The notes under the pieces: model-generated
What the model saw: the letters and a program-made list of their open reading frames with translations, nothing else
What the model was told of the DNA's origin: nothing
Databases searched by the model: none
NCBI GenBank assembly: GCA_041746105.1
Contig: JBGTHP010000010.1
Coordinates: forward strand, 1-64,000
From: JBFHRE01 sp041746105
Lineage (GTDB): Bacteria > Actinomycetota > Acidimicrobiia > Spongiisociales > ZC4RG35
Direction: 5' to 3'
DNA: 64,000 nt
Shown: positions 40,511 to 50,168 of the stretch, piece by piece
How the letters are laid out: every line of letters begins with the position of its first letter
How positions within the stretch are numbered: the first letter of the stretch is position 1
Translations under genes and position numbers: made by a program

Positions 40511-41134
40511 TCAGCGGGTTGGGCGACTGGCCTTGGCCCAGATGTCGGCTTCTTCGATTCCGAGCTTCGGCAGTTGCGACGGGCGCCTCGCCCGGAAAGC
40601 CTGAGGATTGGACTGTACCGGCTCGTTGATCGCCACTGTCAGCTCGGTGGGTTCGGTCGGCCCGCTCTGTCGGAGACGGGTCATCTGATCGAGCATTGTT
40701 CGAGCCTTGTGCTCGGTTTCTGCCATCAGCTGTTCCGACTCGCGCCGCGCAGCCATTCGAATCTCGTGAGCTTCACGCCTGGTTTGTTCAAGCAACTCGG
40801 TGGAGCGCAGGCGCCCTTCTTCGAGGGCTGCAGCTCGCAGGAGGTCTGCGTCGGCTTCGGCCGTGCGCCCGATCTCGCGAGCGCGTTCTGCCACTTCTTT
40901 GGCGAGTCGAGCGGAGTCGTCGAGGATTTTTCTGCGCTTGTCCCGTGCCTCGCCGACGATGGCCTCTGCCGCGCCGGTGGCTGCCTGGTACCGCTCGAGT
41001 TCCTGGCGGATGCTCTGGATCTGCTGTTCGAGGGAGACGATGCGCCGTCCGTTGGCCGAAAGCTCCTCGATTCTGGATCGAGCCCCCTCCAACGCGAATC
41101 GAAGCTGCTGAACTTCGTCATGGACCGCATCCAC
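40511..41134 (-). CDS. Coiled-coil protein, DivIVA-like
   Basis: 207 residues, mostly heptad coiled coil (VHDEVQQLRFALEGARSRIE; LEQQIQSIRQELERYQAATG) with alanine- and arginine-rich stretches and a basic, unstructured tail. It lacks the GYD motif of the protein at 12385-13299 and so is only loosely DivIVA-like. GTG 41134 follows GGGAGG by 8 bases. It is divergent from comEA. Confidence 0.65.
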   Translation of the reverse strand: MDAVHDEVQQLRFALEGARSRIEELSANGRRIVSLEQQIQSIRQELERYQAATGAAEAIVGEARDKRRKILDDSARLAKEVAERAREIGRTAEADADLLRAAALEEGRLRSTELLEQTRREAHEIRMAARRESEQLMAETEHKARTMLDQMTRLRQSGPTEPTELTVAINEPVQSNPQAFRARRPSQLPKLGIEEADIWAKASRPTR

Positions 41135-41262
41135 TCTTATTGCCTCCCTGTTGCTCCTGATGAACAACGTAGTTCGAAAGACCTATTTCGCAACCTCCTG
41201 TTTTGTGTCGCTCTGATGGTGTAGAACCGAGGTCGATCGACGGCGGGGAAAAGGGAAGTGCG

Positions 41263-41895
41263 ATGACCGACCCTGTAGTCGAACCCGAGCAATCTCGAAC
41301 TCGGCTCGATCGTCTGGTGACGAGTGGTATGCGCCAGTCGATCGAGACACTCGCAAGTCGCCTGGTACCGGCAGCTGCGGCCATTGTCGCGATCGTCGTT
41401 GGGGTCGCAGTGGGTGGACCGCTTCTGAATCGCGCTCCGGCGGCGCCCGAATCAGAGACTGTGGTCAGCGGGCTCACGCCGGACCCTGGCGAAATCACGG
41501 TCCATGTCGGAGGGATGGTTGTGTCACCCGGTCTGATCGCCCTTCCCGCAGGCGCCAGGGTCGCCGACGCCATCTCTGCGGCCGGCGGTTTTGCCCCCGG
41601 TGCCGGTCTTGCCGGTTTGAATCTGGCCAGACCGCTCGTCGATGGGGAATTGGTTCAGGTGGGCGCACTTGGTGATGAACCGGTGGTGGGCACGGAAGAT
41701 GGGCTGCTGCGACTCAACGTCGCCGACGCAGGAGAACTCGAAGGCCTCCCCGGGGTGGGACCAGTTCTCGCACAACGAATCCTCCAGTATCGCGAAAAAA
41801 ACGGGCCGTTTTCCGAAGTGGAGGATCTGCTGTCGGTGCCGGGGATCGGAGCCAGCAAACTCGAGGCAATCAGGCCTTTGGTCCAGGTGCCGTGA
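41263..41895 (+). CDS. comEA: ComEA-like DNA-uptake receptor
   Basis: 210 residues. One membrane segment (VPAAAAIVAIVVGVAVGGPL), then an SLBB domain (ITVHVGGMVVSPGLIALPAG), then two helix-hairpin-helix motifs (LNVADAGELEGLPGVGPVLA and VEDLLSVPGIGASKLEAI) that bind double-stranded DNA. ComEA hands transforming DNA to the ComEC channel. ATG 41263 has AAGGGA 6 bases upstream. Its stop overlaps a GTG that opens comEC. Confidence 0.93.
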   Translation: MTDPVVEPEQSRTRLDRLVTSGMRQSIETLASRLVPAAAAIVAIVVGVAVGGPLLNRAPAAPESETVVSGLTPDPGEITVHVGGMVVSPGLIALPAGARVADAISAAGGFAPGAGLAGLNLARPLVDGELVQVGALGDEPVVGTEDGLLRLNVADAGELEGLPGVGPVLAQRILQYREKNGPFSEVEDLLSVPGIGASKLEAIRPLVQVP

Positions 41896-43971
41896 TCAAC
41901 AGGCCCGGTCGGCCTGCGATTGGTGCTCTGGCGGCGGCGGCGGCTGTGTGGTTCGGCGTCCTGAGCGAGCCTGGGTTCGCCGTCGTGTGTTCGTTTTTTT
42001 CTCGTCGGCGTCGGTCTTGTTGGCCGCAGGTCGATCTTGGTCGTCGCCGCAGCGATGACCATGGCCGGCGCCGTCACCGCGACGTCCAACCATGGATCGC
42101 TCGACCTCGCCGGATCAGTCACCGATATCGAAGCTACGGTCGTCGCCGACCCGGTCGCGACCAGATACGGGTGGGTAATCGTCATCGGGATCGATGGTCG
42201 CAGGGTGGATGCCTTTTTCGATTCCTTTCCTGCGATCGCCCCCGGGTCGAAGGTTGTGGTCTCGGGGATGGTTCGGCCGCCTGCCCCGCCCAAGCACCTG
42301 CAACCATCAATCTCGGTTTCTTCCATGCGCCCAGTCGAGGGTCCCGGCGTTCTCTATCGACTGGCCAACGCTCTTCGAGGTTATCTATTGGGTCAGATCC
42401 GGGCGGAAGAGAGTCGCGGCCGCGGATTACTGGCGGGTTTCTTGGTGGGGGACACCTCCGAAGTCGCCGGCGCCGACCGAGAGTCAATGCGCCTGAGCGG
42501 TCTGTCGCATTTCACCGCAGTGTCAGGGAGCAACGTGGCTCTGTTTCTCGGTGTTTGGGTGATCGTTCTCGGCCCGCTCGGCCGCGCGCCGCTCCGGCGC
42601 CCTGCGTTGGTGATAGCGGGAGTGGTTCTTTTTGCTGCCATCACCAGATTCGAGCCCTCGGTCATACGAGCTTCGGCGATGGTCGTAGCGATCATGATCG
42701 GCCGGATGCTCGGCGTTGTGGCCGACGGCTGGACCGCGCTCGGCGCGGGAGTATCCGGAGTGTTGATCGTGCAGCCAGAACTCGGACAGTCGCTCGGGTT
42801 TCAATTGTCGGTAGCGGCGACCGTGGCGGTCCTTGGTGGCTCCCGGCTCATCGAGTTCAGCCCGCGCTGGATGTCCAGCGTCATCTCCGTGACACTCTCG
42901 GTGCAAACGGTAGTGGCTCCTCTGCTGCTCATCCGCATTGGCGAGGTGCCTGCCCTGTCGCCGCTGAGCAACCTCCTTGCGTCACCCCTCGTCGTCGGTG
43001 CAACTGTGACAGGCGGGATCGGAGGACTGCTCGGATTCCAGCCGCTGGTCGCAGTCGGTTCGGTGCTCGCGACGGCGGTGCTCGGGCTGGCGAAGGTTGG
43101 GTCCACCTGGCCTCAGATGGGATGGCTCGGACTCGGTTTCACCTACGTGTTTGTCCTTTCGCTGCGGTGGTTTCGTGGATCTGCGACGGCGAGGCTGATA
43201 TCGGCGGCCGCACTCTTGGTGGTTCTGCTGCCAATTGGAGGCGGCTCGGTACGTCCGGCGGTCGTCTTTTTGGATGTCGGCCAGGGTGATGCGGCGTTGG
43301 TGATGACTACGACATTGACCGTGCTCATCGATGGTGGGCCAGACGAACGAGCACTTCAGGCGGCGCTGAGCCGGTACCGAGTGAGAACCATCGACCTGGT
43401 GATCGTCAGCCATTCGCATGCAGACCACATAGAGGGACTGGCTGCCGTCTTCGGGCGGATTCCGGTCGGCGTAGTGTGGGACGTGATCGAACCGTCCGAG
43501 TCGGAATCCGGAGACTGGTTGATAGCGGCCGCAGCGCAAGCCGGTGTGCCGAGAGTCGCGCCCCCGGTCGGGCACCGGCTAGTGGCGCCAGGTCTTGTTC
43601 TCGAGGTCCTCGGTCCGGGGCGAACGTATTCGGATGCCAACGACAGATCGCTCGTCGTCCTTGCCGAATTCATGCAGATCAGCGTGTTGTTTTCGGGAGA
43701 CATCGAGGCGGTGGCGCAAAGGGACATTGACAGTCCCGGGCACGATGTCATCAAGGTTCCGCACCATGGCTCATCGAGTTCCGACCTCGGGTGGTTGAGC
43801 GAGAACGCCGGGCAGGTGGCGGTGGTGTCTTCAGGCGAAAACGACTACGGCCATCCCAACCCGGAGGTGGTTGCGACGCTGGTCGAGGCGGGATCGGTGG
43901 TGCTGATGACCGACATCGTCGGCGATGTAGTGCTGCGACCTGACCGGGGCCTGCCGGCGGCTGGGGATTGA
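41892..43971 (+). CDS. comEC: ComEC DNA-uptake channel, interrupted by a frameshift
   Basis: The gene opens at GTG 41892, overlapping the comEA stop by 4 bases, and reads an N-terminal membrane segment (AIGALAAAAAVWFGVLSEPG). At a run of seven T (41994-42000) the correct sequence changes to the next frame, which continues FFLVGVGLVG and stays open to 43971. With six T the protein would be intact, about 690 residues. Downstream are the Competence domain (FTAVSGSNVALFLGVWVIVL) and the metallo-beta-lactamase-like domain (FLDVGQGDAALVM, VSHSHADHIEGL, VPHHGSSSSDL). ComEC carries one DNA strand through the membrane. The run may be sequencing error, slippage or true loss. Confidence 0.88.
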
Positions 43972-43989
43972 TTGGATTCGGCCACGGGC

Positions 43990-44150
43990 AAACTCGCAGC
44001 CCAATGGCCTCGTTTGCTGTCGTTCTCAATAGTCATCTTGCGCAATCTCACCGTCGCTCAGAGTTGCGCCAACTCTCCCCACATCGACCTTGGCCAATCT
44101 CGTCGCGGGCGACCAGACATTGGACGCGGAGAACAAAGCCTGGGTCGGTG
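43990..44150 (+). pseudogene. Decayed fragment of an FtsX-like permease gene
   Basis: A stretch similar to the intact permease gene at 45131-47854, around its residues 275-320. The best part, 44061-44089, matches 45989-46017 at 26 of 29 bases and reads SELRQLSPHRP against PELRQLSPHRP in the intact gene. Before it SIVILRNLTVAQS recalls SAIVRGASVAP, and after it a different frame gives LANLVAGDQTLDAENK against the intact VVVTRATETLVEANSAK. The need for several frame changes marks it as a remnant. No complete gene is possible here. Confidence 0.4.
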
Positions 44151-44201
44151 GAAGGATCCACGAGCTCATCGCAGACCGCAATTGGTCAGATGCTCCGCCG
44201 C

Positions 44202-44732
44202 TCAGCGACGAATCATCCAAAAAGACACACCCTCAAGACCGTCGAGCTTTTCGCCCGAGCCGATCCGAGTCCCCTCGACACGCTCAATCGCGAAGGCAGA
44301 TCCAAACGCCGATTCCACTTGCGTGGTCCGGACATTCGACGAGATATCACGTACCTGGCACATCATCAGGAAAGGGGCGCCTGGCGCGCACAAAGAAGCG
44401 ACATTCTTGACGTAAGCCGCGTGTTGAAATTGTTGCAATCCGTGGAAGCACCCACGGTCAACCAGAGCATCGAACTTGCTCAGGTGCGAGGTATTCCTAC
44501 AGATGTCAACGACCTCGAATTGGACTGCTTCGGAGCTTCCCGGGCCCGTGTGCTCGACGCGAGCTCGTTCGATGGCCGCGCTGGCAAAGTCGATGCCGGT
44601 CGGCCGATAGCCCAGATCTGCCAACAGCGACGTCAGCTCGCCGGTTCCGCACCCGATGTCGAGAATGGTGGCACGGGCCGGCAGCCATCCCGATTTCGCC
44701 GCTTCTTCGATCTCCCACGGAAGTTGGTTCAA
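44202..44732 (-). CDS. SAM-dependent methyltransferase, start uncertain
   Basis: 176 residues from TTG 44732. Class I methyltransferase fold: ATILDIGCGTGELTSLLADL (motif I, SAM-binding), YRPTGIDFASAAIERA, VQFEVVDIC, FDALVDRGCFHGL. Upstream the same frame continues with protein-like sequence (NWEQKWATEGFLPPWHLNQL) for 30 codons to a TGA at 44823-44825, without ATG, GTG or TTG, so the real N-terminus is probably damaged or shifted; a second frame there does begin MSRLGLKN. Substrate unknown. Confidence 0.72.
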   Translation of the reverse strand: MNQLPWEIEEAAKSGWLPARATILDIGCGTGELTSLLADLGYRPTGIDFASAAIERARVEHTGPGSSEAVQFEVVDICRNTSHLSKFDALVDRGCFHGLQQFQHAAYVKNVASLCAPGAPFLMMCQVRDISSNVRTTQVESAFGSAFAIERVEGTRIGSGEKLDGLEGVSFWMIRR

Positions 44733-45130
44733 ATGCCACGGCGGGAGAAATCCCTCAGTCGCCCACTTTTGCTCCCAATTCCGCCGGCTGCGCCATCGCC
44801 CGGTTCTTGAGACCGAGCCTGCTCATGGCCTGAGACCTGCCTCAATGGCCTTGCTCATTACGACCCAGTGGTGCATGACGTCTCCGAATTTGGTCGCGGC
44901 CGATACCGCGCCCTCAAACCTGACTCTAGCCACCGCCCATCTGGTGTGGCGAGAATCTATAGGCGACCTATGACCAGCTTGAACCCCTCGCGCGCCGCCG
45001 ACTGGGCGACGATCGACATTCTCGTGATCGGCCCTCAGCGCTAGCCTGAAACGATGTCACCTGTCGCTGCCGGTCGTGGGGTGGGCGGGAGCATCCATCG
45101 AACCGCCATCGCCCGCCAAAGTCGCCACGG
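44733..45130. other. Gap with possible gene remnants
   Basis: About 400 bases without an intact gene. On the minus strand a frame ends at 44823 with FEGAVSAATKFGDVMHHWVV followed by MSKAIEAGLRP, and near 44980-45020 another frame reads MSIVAQSAAREGFKLVIGRL before a stop; together they could be a broken small gene, but neither is recognised. On the plus strand nothing convincing was seen. Confidence 0.35.
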
Positions 45131-47854
45131 ATGACGGGATCTTCGCGCTGGGACCGATGGATGCGTTGGCTTGCCGCCCCATGGCGGGACGTTCTCCTGA
45201 CGGCGGCGTTGATCGCTTCTGCCTCCACACCAAGCTTCATGGCCGCCGCCGGTACCGCCTGGACCGGGGCTGCGGGCGACAGAGTCACAGAACAATTGGT
45301 TGCGAAACTGTCCGCTTCCGAAGCCGGTCTCGTCATCAAATCCAGTGCCCTGTTCGCGAACGACGCTTTTTTGGCAGCAGACCGGGCGATCACCACCGCC
45401 TTGGCCGATATACCGGGCCTGGACAGACCTACACCGAGCATCTACACCTTCAGGGGCGTATTGGTTCACGATGGGGCAACGGTTCCGATCTCGGTGCGCG
45501 CCCTGGCCCGCCCCGGGGCCGTGGAAGCCCTAGATCGTACGAGCGGCGCCGGGGCAGATGGAGTCTGGATCAGCGATTGGCTCGCAGAACGTGCAGGCAT
45601 CGGTGAAGGCGCCATGATTTCCTTCGAGGCCGGAGCCGAACCCGAACAGGCGGGCGCCGATGTCGTCCCCGGTCGTGGGAACGGAGTCGAACTCACGGTT
45701 GCCGGTGTCTACTCCAGGCTGTGGAACGAGGACAACACCCGCCAAGAGGGGTACTGGCGTGAGGTTGCACCGGATCTCCTTCCAACCTTTGTCGGTCCCT
45801 TCAATGAGCCCAGTTTCGAGCTGCTGGTAATGAGCCCGGAGCTTCTGCTGTCATCGGGCCTTGTCGGTGAGGTGCGCTGGGATGCCCCTCTGGCCAAGTC
45901 TCCGGTGACCTTCAACGGCTTGTCCGATCTGGTCTCGAGATATCGGAGTATCGAATCGGCCATCGTGCGAGGAGCCTCCGTGGCCCCAGAGCTGCGCCAA
46001 CTCTCCCCCCATCGGCCCCCGGCCAGTGTTGTCGTGACCCGGGCAACCGAGACGCTGGTGGAGGCCAACAGTGCCAAGCTCGGTTTGAGAGGGCCTCTTG
46101 AGACGACCCGCGCTGCAGGGATCGGACTCGGCCTGGTCCTGGCGGTTGCGACCGGAAGTTTTTTCGTGCGGCGCCGTTACCTGGAGTTTCGGCTCCTCGG
46201 CGCCGAAGGGGAGCGGTGGTTGATCATGAGCCTTCGCGCTGCCGGGCAGCTCGCGCCCCATCATCTGATCGGTGCCCCGGTCGGTTCGGCCCTTGGTGTG
46301 TTCGCCGCCTCCCAATGGGGGCCGGCATTGGAATACGACCTCGAGGGGATCGACTTTGGCGTCATTGGCCGTCTGGCGCTACTCGGCCTGACGGTCATGG
46401 CACTGAGCGTTGGTCTGTCCGGCCAGAGGGCAGCTGAAGGACGCTCCCGGGTTTCATCTCCGCGAAATGTGCTCGCCGCCTCCGGGGCCGTCTTGACCCT
46501 GGCATCTGCTTTTGTCTGGCTCCAGACTCGACGACCAACCTCCACCCGCCCCACCACGATCGATCTAGAGGTATTAGTTCTGCCATGGCTGATCATCGCT
46601 GCTGTGGCCGTGTCGGTGTTGTTGCTCATCGACGTGGTTGCCGCGCGTGCGCGGCTCCGGGAATCTCGTCTCCGGCCGGCCACGTTCCTTGCATTGAGGC
46701 GGTTGTTGACGCCAGAAAGTGGCAGCCGAATAATCATTCTGGCGATGAGCCTGGGACTGGGATCGTTGTTGTTCACCGTATCCATCGTCGCCAGCCTCGA
46801 TCACCTCGTCGATCTGAAACTGGCAACAGAGATCGGTGGCTCAACTCAGGTGGATCTTCTGGGTATCCCCCCTCCCGGTTTGCCGCCGCCACCGGACAGC
46901 ACATACGTCTATGTCCAGGACACGCGAACCCGGCCGGGTGACGCGCAGGTGAGAGTGGTGGCAGTCGATCCAACGACCCTTGCCGCCGGTGTTGAGTGGC
47001 CAGAGGGTTTCGGACTGCCGATCGAAGAACTGACCGCGCTTCTCGAGCAGAACCTCGGAAACGAGTTGGCGGCCGTTGCCATCGATGGCCAGGCCCTGCC
47101 GGAAGAGGGTGCCTTTGGGTCCTCACAGACCTTCCCATACCGGCTTGTCGGGCGGAGCGCTTCCCTCACGCTGGCGTCGGAGTCACGACCGACCCTCATG
47201 GTTTCGGCGATCCAACTCGATCGGCTTGCCGCCAGCCTCGCGGCTCAGGCCTTGGGACTGGAACCAGATGACCCCGACCTGTCATCGTTGAGGCCACCGA
47301 CGAGCACGTTCAGGCGACGGTTGGTCTCACAACTCCCGCCGGACGCTCTCGCCGGTCATCTCGAGGAGCTTGGTTTGCGGGAACGTTCTGTCGTGACGCT
47401 CGGGTCGAGGCTGTCCGACCCGGACATACTGATCCCTCGCTTCGCTTTCGGGTACATGAGACTTCTGTCCTGGGTGGCGATGGTGGCGTCGCTCGTGGCC
47501 CTATTCGTCTACCGATCTGCTCAAGCCGATCGGAGAGCCGTGTCATTGGTCATGCTCCTCCGGATGGGGATGACCAAGAGGGCCGCCATTCGATCGGCCC
47601 GCCTTGAAATGGTTGGTCTGGTTCTGCTCTCCGGTGCGATCGGTGGATCGGTGGCGCCATGGGTGACCGCTCACCTCCTCGCTCGATTCGACCCCGTCCC
47701 ATCGCTGCCTCCGGCCGGTCGGGTTCTAGTTCCAGTCGTCCAGATCGGGCTTGGTGCCGGGTTGGGTTTGGTCGCTGTGGCGATTTTGGCCGGTCTGATC
47801 GAGGCAAGATCGGCGGCGCGAAGCCCAGTGGAGGTGCAGCGTGGAATCGTCTGA
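45131..47854 (+). CDS. FtsX-like ABC transporter permease
   Basis: 907 residues. A first membrane segment (DVLLTAALIASASTPSFMAA) is followed by a long outer domain (about 270 residues), then a block of membrane segments with an FtsX core (GIGLGLVLAVATGSFFVRRR; IGAPVGSALGVFAASQWG), a second outer domain and four more segments near the C-terminus (MRLLSWVAMVASLVALFVYR; GLVLLSGAIGGSVAPWVTAH). This is the MacB/LolE style of mechanotransmitting permease with the FtsX repeat twice, moving lipids, peptides or lipoproteins or driving wall hydrolases. It is in an operon with two ATPases, the next start overlapping by 14 bases. Confidence 0.85.
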   Translation: MTGSSRWDRWMRWLAAPWRDVLLTAALIASASTPSFMAAAGTAWTGAAGDRVTEQLVAKLSASEAGLVIKSSALFANDAFLAADRAITTALADIPGLDRPTPSIYTFRGVLVHDGATVPISVRALARPGAVEALDRTSGAGADGVWISDWLAERAGIGEGAMISFEAGAEPEQAGADVVPGRGNGVELTVAGVYSRLWNEDNTRQEGYWREVAPDLLPTFVGPFNEPSFELLVMSPELLLSSGLVGEVRWDAPLAKSPVTFNGLSDLVSRYRSIESAIVRGASVAPELRQLSPHRPPASVVVTRATETLVEANSAKLGLRGPLETTRAAGIGLGLVLAVATGSFFVRRRYLEFRLLGAEGERWLIMSLRAAGQLAPHHLIGAPVGSALGVFAASQWGPALEYDLEGIDFGVIGRLALLGLTVMALSVGLSGQRAAEGRSRVSSPRNVLAASGAVLTLASAFVWLQTRRPTSTRPTTIDLEVLVLPWLIIAAVAVSVLLLIDVVAARARLRESRLRPATFLALRRLLTPESGSRIIILAMSLGLGSLLFTVSIVASLDHLVDLKLATEIGGSTQVDLLGIPPPGLPPPPDSTYVYVQDTRTRPGDAQVRVVAVDPTTLAAGVEWPEGFGLPIEELTALLEQNLGNELAAVAIDGQALPEEGAFGSSQTFPYRLVGRSASLTLASESRPTLMVSAIQLDRLAASLAAQALGLEPDDPDLSSLRPPTSTFRRRLVSQLPPDALAGHLEELGLRERSVVTLGSRLSDPDILIPRFAFGYMRLLSWVAMVASLVALFVYRSAQADRRAVSLVMLLRMGMTKRAAIRSARLEMVGLVLLSGAIGGSVAPWVTAHLLARFDPVPSLPPAGRVLVPVVQIGLGAGLGLVAVAILAGLIEARSAARSPVEVQRGIV

Positions 47855-48653
47855 CCCGGTCGTGATCTGCAGTCATCTGGTCAAGATCTACGATTCCGCC
47901 GTCGGGCGGGTCCAGGCAGTACGAGGTGTCGACCTCGAGCTTGAAAGAGGGAAAGCCACCGCCGTCATCGGTCCCTCTGGCAGCGGTAAATCGTCGCTGC
48001 TCAGAATGATCGCGGGACTCGAAAGACCCACTGCCGGAACTGCCCTCGTCACCGGCGTCGATCTCCATCGCCTACGACCAGGCCGCCGAGCCAAGGCGAG
48101 AGCCGAACTACTCACACATGTCTATCAGCGACCATCCGACAACCTGATCGCGCATCTCACCGTTCGCCAGCAGTTGGACCGTGTGGGTCGAGGGCCACGC
48201 GGTCTGACGGCCGACGACGCAATGAGGCTGATGGGACTTGGCGATCGAGCAGGACATATGCCGTCGGAACTGTCGGGGGGCGAACAACAACGCCTGGCAT
48301 TCGCCCGAGCCGGAGTCGCCGGACACGCTCTCATCATCGCCGATGAGCCAACCTCCCAGCTCGACTCCGAGAACGTTCAGGCCGTTCTCGATGTCGTGTT
48401 CCTGTTGATCGAGCGAGGGGCGTCTGTTTTGCTCGCCACCCACGACGCCAGGATCCTTACCGCGGTGGATCAGGTGGTGACGCTGCGCGACGGCGCAGTG
48501 GCAACCATCACCGCCGCCGGTTCGGAACTAGCCGTGATCGACAGTTCCGGTCGTCTTCAACTCGCCCCGAATGTCCTGGATTCGTTCCCCGACCGGCGGG
48601 CCAAGGTCACGTGGGACGAGGACCAAGAGCGCCTGACTCTGGATCCGCCATGA
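47841..48653 (+). CDS. ABC transporter ATPase, LolD/MacB-type
   Basis: 270 residues. Walker A VIGPSGSGKSSLLRMIAGLE, Q-loop VYQRPSDNLI, signature ELSGGEQQRL, Walker B ALIIADEPTSQLD and the switch His (LLATHDARI). All catalytic residues are present. The protein has a C-terminal tail of about 40 residues beyond the core. It starts inside the permease gene end and overlaps the second ATPase by an ATGA, so the three form one operon and probably one complex. Confidence 0.93.
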   Translation: MESSDPVVICSHLVKIYDSAVGRVQAVRGVDLELERGKATAVIGPSGSGKSSLLRMIAGLERPTAGTALVTGVDLHRLRPGRRAKARAELLTHVYQRPSDNLIAHLTVRQQLDRVGRGPRGLTADDAMRLMGLGDRAGHMPSELSGGEQQRLAFARAGVAGHALIIADEPTSQLDSENVQAVLDVVFLLIERGASVLLATHDARILTAVDQVVTLRDGAVATITAAGSELAVIDSSGRLQLAPNVLDSFPDRRAKVTWDEDQERLTLDPP

Positions 48654-49279
48654 CTCCCGTGATCCAGATGCAGGGAGTGAGCAAGAGTTATCACACGAAG
48701 GCGGGAACCGTGGTGGCTGCCGCGGACTTGAGCCTGGTCTTGGAGCCTGGCCAGATCACCGGGGTGATGGGGCCGTCCGGGTCGGGCAAGACGACCTTGC
48801 TCAATCTGATCGTCGGTTGGGAGAAACCAGATCACGGCAAGATCAATCGGGAATCGTCCGTCAAAGACGACTGGAGTGGGGTCACGGTCATCCCCCAGGG
48901 GATCGGTCTCCTTGATGAACTCGACGTTGCCGGCAACATCGTTTTTCCATCCTTGGTCACCGCCGGTTTGGTGGCGCGGGTGCCGGATCCGGCTCCGGCC
49001 CTGGGTCTTACCGCACTTCTCGGGCGCAAGGTCGGCGAGCTGTCTCTGGGCGAACAGCAGAGAGTGGCTGTCGCGAGAGCCGTCTCGTACCGGACGCGGC
49101 TCATCGTCGCCGATGAACCCACCGCACATCAGGACGAAGGGAACGTGCGTGCAATTTGTGGTGTGATTGTCGGGGCCGCCTCCGATGGAGCGGCGGTTCT
49201 GGTCACGAGCCACGACGACCGGGTACTCGAATTCTGCCACCAGGTGATACACATGACCGACGGTCGCTTTCTTGGCTGA
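48650..49279 (+). CDS. Second ABC ATPase of the FtsX operon
   Basis: 209 residues. Walker A GVMGPSGSGKTTLLNLIVGW, signature ELSLGEQQRV (LSGGQ changed to LSLGE), Walker B RLIVADEPTAHQD and switch His (LVTSHDDRV). One signature Gly is replaced, which would make one of the two ATP sites of a heterodimer weak, a known arrangement in asymmetric ABC pairs. That pairing is inference. ATG 48650 overlaps the preceding stop. Confidence 0.9.
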   Translation: MTPVIQMQGVSKSYHTKAGTVVAAADLSLVLEPGQITGVMGPSGSGKTTLLNLIVGWEKPDHGKINRESSVKDDWSGVTVIPQGIGLLDELDVAGNIVFPSLVTAGLVARVPDPAPALGLTALLGRKVGELSLGEQQRVAVARAVSYRTRLIVADEPTAHQDEGNVRAICGVIVGAASDGAAVLVTSHDDRVLEFCHQVIHMTDGRFLG

Positions 49280-49296
49280 GGCGGCCGCCTGACCTG

Positions 49297-50118
49297 TCAG
49301 AAACCCGGAATGTCCTGTTCGATGGCCAATCGGCACGTGGCTTCGAGTTGGTCCAACTCCGTTTCGTCCCCCGGCACTGTCACAGTTCCCACCGTGGGAG
49401 TGGTAATACCCCAGTCGATCAGGGCGGCTTTGAGGTTGGTTGCCACGACGGTGGCTCCCTCTGCTTCGGTTTCTGGCAGAACCAACAACAAGTGGTGCTG
49501 TGAATCTGCAAAATGGACGAGGTGGTCAGATTCCCTGGCCGCCTCGCTCAACCGCATTCCGAGGGATCGGAGAGACTGCGCCTTGGCCCTGGCCGTTCCC
49601 GGCGGTTCAACGAAAGAGGCGTTGACCACAGAGAAGACCCCGGCGTAACGGGCCGACCGTCTACGTTCTCGTTCGATCGCCGACAGGAAGGATCTGGCGT
49701 TGCCGAGACCCGTTGCGTCGTCGAGCTCGTCGAACAGAACAAGGCGGTTGAGTGACGTCTTCACAACGTCGGCTGCCCACCCACCGACGACCCCAAAGGT
49801 GATGAAACCGATCAGTCGGGTCGTCAACAGCCCGGATAGTGGTGCCCAGCCGACCAGTCCGATGGCGCTGCGGCGGAGGAGAAGATACCCGCCGGCGGCC
49901 AATCCGGCCGTGACGGTCCCGCCCTTGAGCCCGAAACCCAGCGCTGCGACGAAGATCGGGGCGAAGGCGGCGGTGGCCACGATCTCCACCGGATCGACGC
50001 CGCGCAGCCCCATGCTGCCTACCACCAATCCGATGATGGCCAGCCCCGCAGCCATGATGGTTCGTTGGGCGGCGGCCTGAGAGCGCCGGGGGCGAGTGTG
50101 ATCACTGACAGATGGCAT
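49297..50118 (-). CDS. Membrane protein with degenerate GGDEF domain
   Basis: 273 residues. About four membrane segments in the first 120 residues (MAAGLAIIGLVVGSMGLRGV; VATAAFAPIFVAALGFGLKG) and then a GGDEF-like domain: LDDATGLGNARSFLSAIERE is the usual start, but the catalytic loop normally reading GGDEF is HFADSQHHLLLVL, and the metal-binding Asp is changed (FSVVNASF). It should therefore not make c-di-GMP; inactive GGDEF domains often act as receptors or interaction platforms. It is divergent from the small anchored protein gene at 50169. Confidence 0.72.
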   Translation of the reverse strand: MPSVSDHTRPRRSQAAAQRTIMAAGLAIIGLVVGSMGLRGVDPVEIVATAAFAPIFVAALGFGLKGGTVTAGLAAGGYLLLRRSAIGLVGWAPLSGLLTTRLIGFITFGVVGGWAADVVKTSLNRLVLFDELDDATGLGNARSFLSAIERERRRSARYAGVFSVVNASFVEPPGTARAKAQSLRSLGMRLSEAARESDHLVHFADSQHHLLLVLPETEAEGATVVATNLKAALIDWGITTPTVGTVTVPGDETELDQLEATCRLAIEQDIPGF

Positions 50119-50168
50119 CGCCGGGAGTGTACGTTGACATCGATCCGGCGCTGCGACAGACTCGGTCT

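Noticed and set aside
41892..43289. A 465-residue Arg-rich protein read from the comEC start
   Set aside because: After 42000 it is the wrong frame of comEC; the true frame has the Competence and beta-lactamase-like motifs.
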